DNA of 6,829 nt, taken from an uncultured Bacteroidales bacterium (GTDB lineage Bacteria; Bacteroidota; Bacteroidia; Bacteroidales; Bacteroidaceae). The DNA lies in the NCBI GenBank assembly GCA_945871755.1, contig CAMBWV010000053.1, positions 1 through 6,829 of the forward strand. The letters run 5' to 3'. The position numbers and the translations under genes were made by a program. Positions 5,479-6,829 of this stretch are shown here, piece after piece (position 1 is the first letter of the stretch; the number at the start of each line of letters is the position of its first letter). The notes under the pieces were generated by a model. That model was not told the DNA's origin and did no database searches. It worked only from the letters and a program-made list of their open reading frames with translations.

Positions 5479-5778
5479 TTAGTCAAGGGATTTGAGTTGC
5501 TTATAGGCAGCACGTGCACGGGAGGCGTAATCTTCCGCTGGGTCGGTGAGTACATCCTCCACCTGCTGCGTGTGGTCGCCGTCCTGCTTTTGGAGGTTGG
5601 CGACCTGCGCCTGGAGGTCTGCGATTTGCTGGTCTTGCTGCTGCTTTTCGGCGGCAAGGGAGGAAAGGTGGGTGTCAAGCGCGGTCATCTGCTCGGCAGA
5701 GAGTTCCACCTTTCCATCCTGTGCCGCAAGGCCGTCCGCCTGGAGGACAGCCATCACGTTCTTGTAGTCCTGATTCAT
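5479..5778 (-). CDS. Nested in-frame scaffold protein (internal start of the protease gene)
   Basis: The internal ATG (Met235 of the protease) would give a separate 99-residue product beginning MNQDYKNVMAVLQADGL and containing the whole coiled-coil part. The start lies at the end of the low-complexity linker, exactly at the domain border. ACAAAAAC ends 10 nt before it, the same octamer as before the protease and capsid starts. In lambda, the scaffold Nu3 is made from an internal start inside the protease gene C. The same arrangement is proposed here by analogy, and only experiment can show that it is used. Confidence 0.5.
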   Translation of the reverse strand: MNQDYKNVMAVLQADGLAAQDGKVELSAEQMTALDTHLSSLAAEKQQQDQQIADLQAQVANLQKQDGDHTQQVEDVLTDPAEDYASRARAAYKQLKSLD

Positions 5779-6480
5779 ATCGGTTGAAGTTTTTGTGTGG
5801 GTTGGTTCGGGAGAAGAAGAGTGGACGGCGAAGAGTGAGCGAATGCCGTCCAGCAGGGAGCGGCGCGAAATGTCGGCAGGCTTCTCGTCTTTATGAGAAG
5901 GAAGCGGGAAGCCGCAGGCAAGGATTTCGCCTTTGAGGGCATCAGTAATGACGGGGTGTTCCTCGTCCTTGCAGATGTCGTCAATGAGGCCGCGCGTCTT
6001 GCAGTCCTCTGCGGTGAGCCAGGCTGCATCGTGCATCCAGCCCGCTACGTCCTTGACTTTCTTGCCGCAGCGTGCGGCATAGATATTGGCCACGGTCTGG
6101 TCAATCGTTTCAAGGGCGTTGCGGGATGCCTCCAGTTTCTTGATGGCCGCGTCTATCTCTTCCGCGTTCATTTGCCCCCATGACTCTACCCAGTTTGAGC
6201 AGCGGTGCATGAGAAACAGGGCGAACTCGCCCATGACGATATGCTTCGCTCCCATAGCGATGATGGTGGCAGCGGATGCCACGAATCCGTGGAGGTGGAC
6301 GCTAACCTCGCCATGTTCAAAGAACATTTGGCGAATTTGGAGAGCGTCAATCACCGCGCCGCCCAAGGAAGAGATATAGACGTTGCAAGGTTTCTTCTTG
6401 CACTTGGCCAGCTCATCGCGGACATAGTCAGCAGAGAACGGCCAGCCGATGGAAGAGTTAATGTAGATGTCGTAGGTCAT
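5479..6480 (-). CDS. ClpP-like prohead protease fused to a coiled-coil scaffold region
   Basis: This 333-residue protein has an N-terminal ClpP/SppA-type serine protease domain (about 1-195). The probable catalytic triad is Ser69 (in HGFVASAAT), His92 (in LMHRCS) and Asp151 (in MHDAAWLTAEDC). SSLGGAV at 37-43 fits the oxyanion-hole loop. Such proteases cut scaffold and capsid precursors during procapsid maturation. A charged linker (about 196-234) leads to a C-terminal region (235-333) with a Gln-rich heptad pattern (AAEKQQQDQQIADLQAQVANL, about 276-297), the look of a phage scaffolding protein. The fused protease-scaffold layout is known for lambda C/Nu3-type genes. The ATG at 6480 has ACAAAAAC 8 nt upstream. 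The capsid gene follows 20 bp downstream. Confidence 0.88.
   Translation of the reverse strand: MTYDIYINSSIGWPFSADYVRDELAKCKKKPCNVYISSLGGAVIDALQIRQMFFEHGEVSVHLHGFVASAATIIAMGAKHIVMGEFALFLMHRCSNWVESWGQMNAEEIDAAIKKLEASRNALETIDQTVANIYAARCGKKVKDVAGWMHDAAWLTAEDCKTRGLIDDICKDEEHPVITDALKGEILACGFPLPSHKDEKPADISRRSLLDGIRSLFAVHSSSPEPTHTKTSTDMNQDYKNVMAVLQADGLAAQDGKVELSAEQMTALDTHLSSLAAEKQQQDQQIADLQAQVANLQKQDGDHTQQVEDVLTDPAEDYASRARAAYKQLKSLD
5789..5796 (-). promoter_or_regulatory. ACAAAAAC element before the internal scaffold start
   Basis: The octamer lies inside the coding sequence of the protease gene, 10 nt before the in-frame ATG at 5778. It matches the octamers before the protease and capsid starts, and is the main sequence evidence that the internal ATG is used. 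Confidence 0.35.
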
Positions 6481-6488
6481 AGTGTGGC

Positions 6489-6496
6489 GTTTTTGT
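6489..6496 (-). promoter_or_regulatory. ACAAAAAC element before the protease start
   Basis: ACAAAAAC ends 8 nt before the ATG at 6480. No Shine-Dalgarno sequence is present, so this A-rich stretch is the likely initiation aid. Confidence 0.35.
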
Positions 6497-6510
6497 TTGA
6501 TGCGAAGATA

Positions 6511-6548
6511 CCTTTATCCTTGTGTTTCAGAAAAGACAAGGTTAAAGG
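6511..6548 (-). other. Hairpin between the small gene and the protease gene
   Basis: Arms 6511-6523 and 6536-6548 are complementary over 13 bp with one mismatch, around a 12-nt loop. The structure overlaps the last codons and stop (6542-6544) of the small upstream gene and ends about 30 bp before the protease start. No T-run follows on the minus strand (the sequence reads TATCTTCG), so it is not a classic terminator. It may instead mark a processing or partial termination site that sets the level of the protease message. Confidence 0.45.
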
Positions 6549-6781
6549 TAAATCTTCAACCCATCAATTTCAAAAAGTGTGATGTCGCGAAATTCGCGCA
6601 GCACTCCCGAGAGCGGTATGCGGATGCGGTGCGTGCCGCCACGCTGGTGCGCTCCGCAGCAGATCGCGCCCTTGTAGTGGAGAATATCACCTGTTGATAT
6701 TTTCCACACGCGCAAATCGTGGGGCTGTCCGTCCTCCAATAGGCGGATGGCATCCCGACGATGTAAGGCAGAGATTTTCAT
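6542..6781 (-). CDS. Small conserved-looking phage protein of unknown function
   Basis: This 79-residue protein, starting MKISALHRRDAIRLLEDG, precedes the protease gene in the same direction, 61 bp away. The core DLRVWKISTGDILHYKGAICCGAHQRGGTHRIRIPLSG looks like a small beta-barrel or SH3-like fold, and it ends REFRDITLFEIDGLKIYL. There is a Cys-Cys pair in the middle and no membrane segment. I do not recognise the family. The even spread of charged and hydrophobic residues, the ATG at 6781 and the matching GC content make it a believable gene of the operon. It could be a head-decoration, connector or regulatory protein. Confidence 0.6.
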   Translation of the reverse strand: MKISALHRRDAIRLLEDGQPHDLRVWKISTGDILHYKGAICCGAHQRGGTHRIRIPLSGVLREFRDITLFEIDGLKIYL

Positions 6782-6829
6782 ACGAAAATTATTAGTACCG
6801 TTTTGCTTTATAACGGCTATTTTTACTAT
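6782..6829. other. AT-rich sequence upstream of the small phage gene
   Basis: This 48-bp edge is AT-rich compared with the phage genes. It holds a weak inverted repeat (CCGTT at 6798-6802, AACGG at 6812-6816), followed on the plus strand by CTATTTTTA. It may contain the promoter of the operon or the end of a preceding gene. The window ends too soon to decide. Confidence 0.3.

Noticed and set aside
4931..5482. 183-codon open frame on the plus strand opposite the capsid gene
   Set aside because: It lies wholly antisense to a well-supported capsid gene, and its translation has no recognisable domain and an uneven composition. It is explained by the base bias of the opposite strand.
5893..6582. 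Several plus-strand open frames opposite the protease gene
   Set aside because: They mirror the coding strand of a clear ClpP-like protease and look like shadows, with no family features.

Overview
The window joins two unlike pieces of DNA. Positions 1-1232 are AT-rich and non-viral. Positions 1233-6829 are clearly richer in G+C and hold a compact block of phage morphogenesis genes, all on the minus strand. A Bacteroidales host (Bacteroides, Prevotella or Porphyromonas relatives) is suggested by the protein families, as recognised from memory, by the lack of Shine-Dalgarno sequences, by A-rich stretches before the start codons and by an IS66-type transposase remnant. I could not run any search, so the host call is an inference.

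Phage block, read right to left in the direction of transcription: an 80-residue-class small protein (6781-6542); a ClpP-like prohead protease with a coiled-coil C-terminus that may also be made separately as a scaffold from an internal start (6480-5479, internal ATG at 5778); the probable major capsid protein (5458-4496); a probable virion or tail protein (4475-3882); a helical protein of unknown role (3869-3069); a single-motif phospholipase D-like protein (2966-2502); a small helix-turn-helix protein (2505-2224); a protein resembling packaging or small-terminase-like proteins of Bacteroidetes phages (2214-1606); and a conserved phage protein whose 3' end runs into foreign sequence (1631-1200). 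Genes are separated by a few bases to about 100 bases, or overlap, so they probably form one late operon. Portal, large terminase and tail genes are not seen, so the prophage is either cut off at 1232 or continues elsewhere.

Left region: a 69-bp sequence containing a 15-bp-stem hairpin occurs twice as a direct repeat (1-69 and 1164-1232, one mismatch). Between the copies lie the C-terminal remnant of an IS66 transposase (304-92, minus), a 260-bp non-coding stretch ending in a striking 66-nt hairpin (478-543), and one plus-strand gene for an unrecognised five-helix membrane protein (566-1141). The second repeat forms the exact junction with the phage block. It provides the last ten codons and the stop of the last phage gene, and possibly the terminator of the membrane-protein gene.

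The points most worth following up are the repeat-bounded cassette, the long hairpin ahead of its only gene, the nested scaffold start supported by a shared ACAAAAAC motif, and the phospholipase D-like protein in a structural operon.
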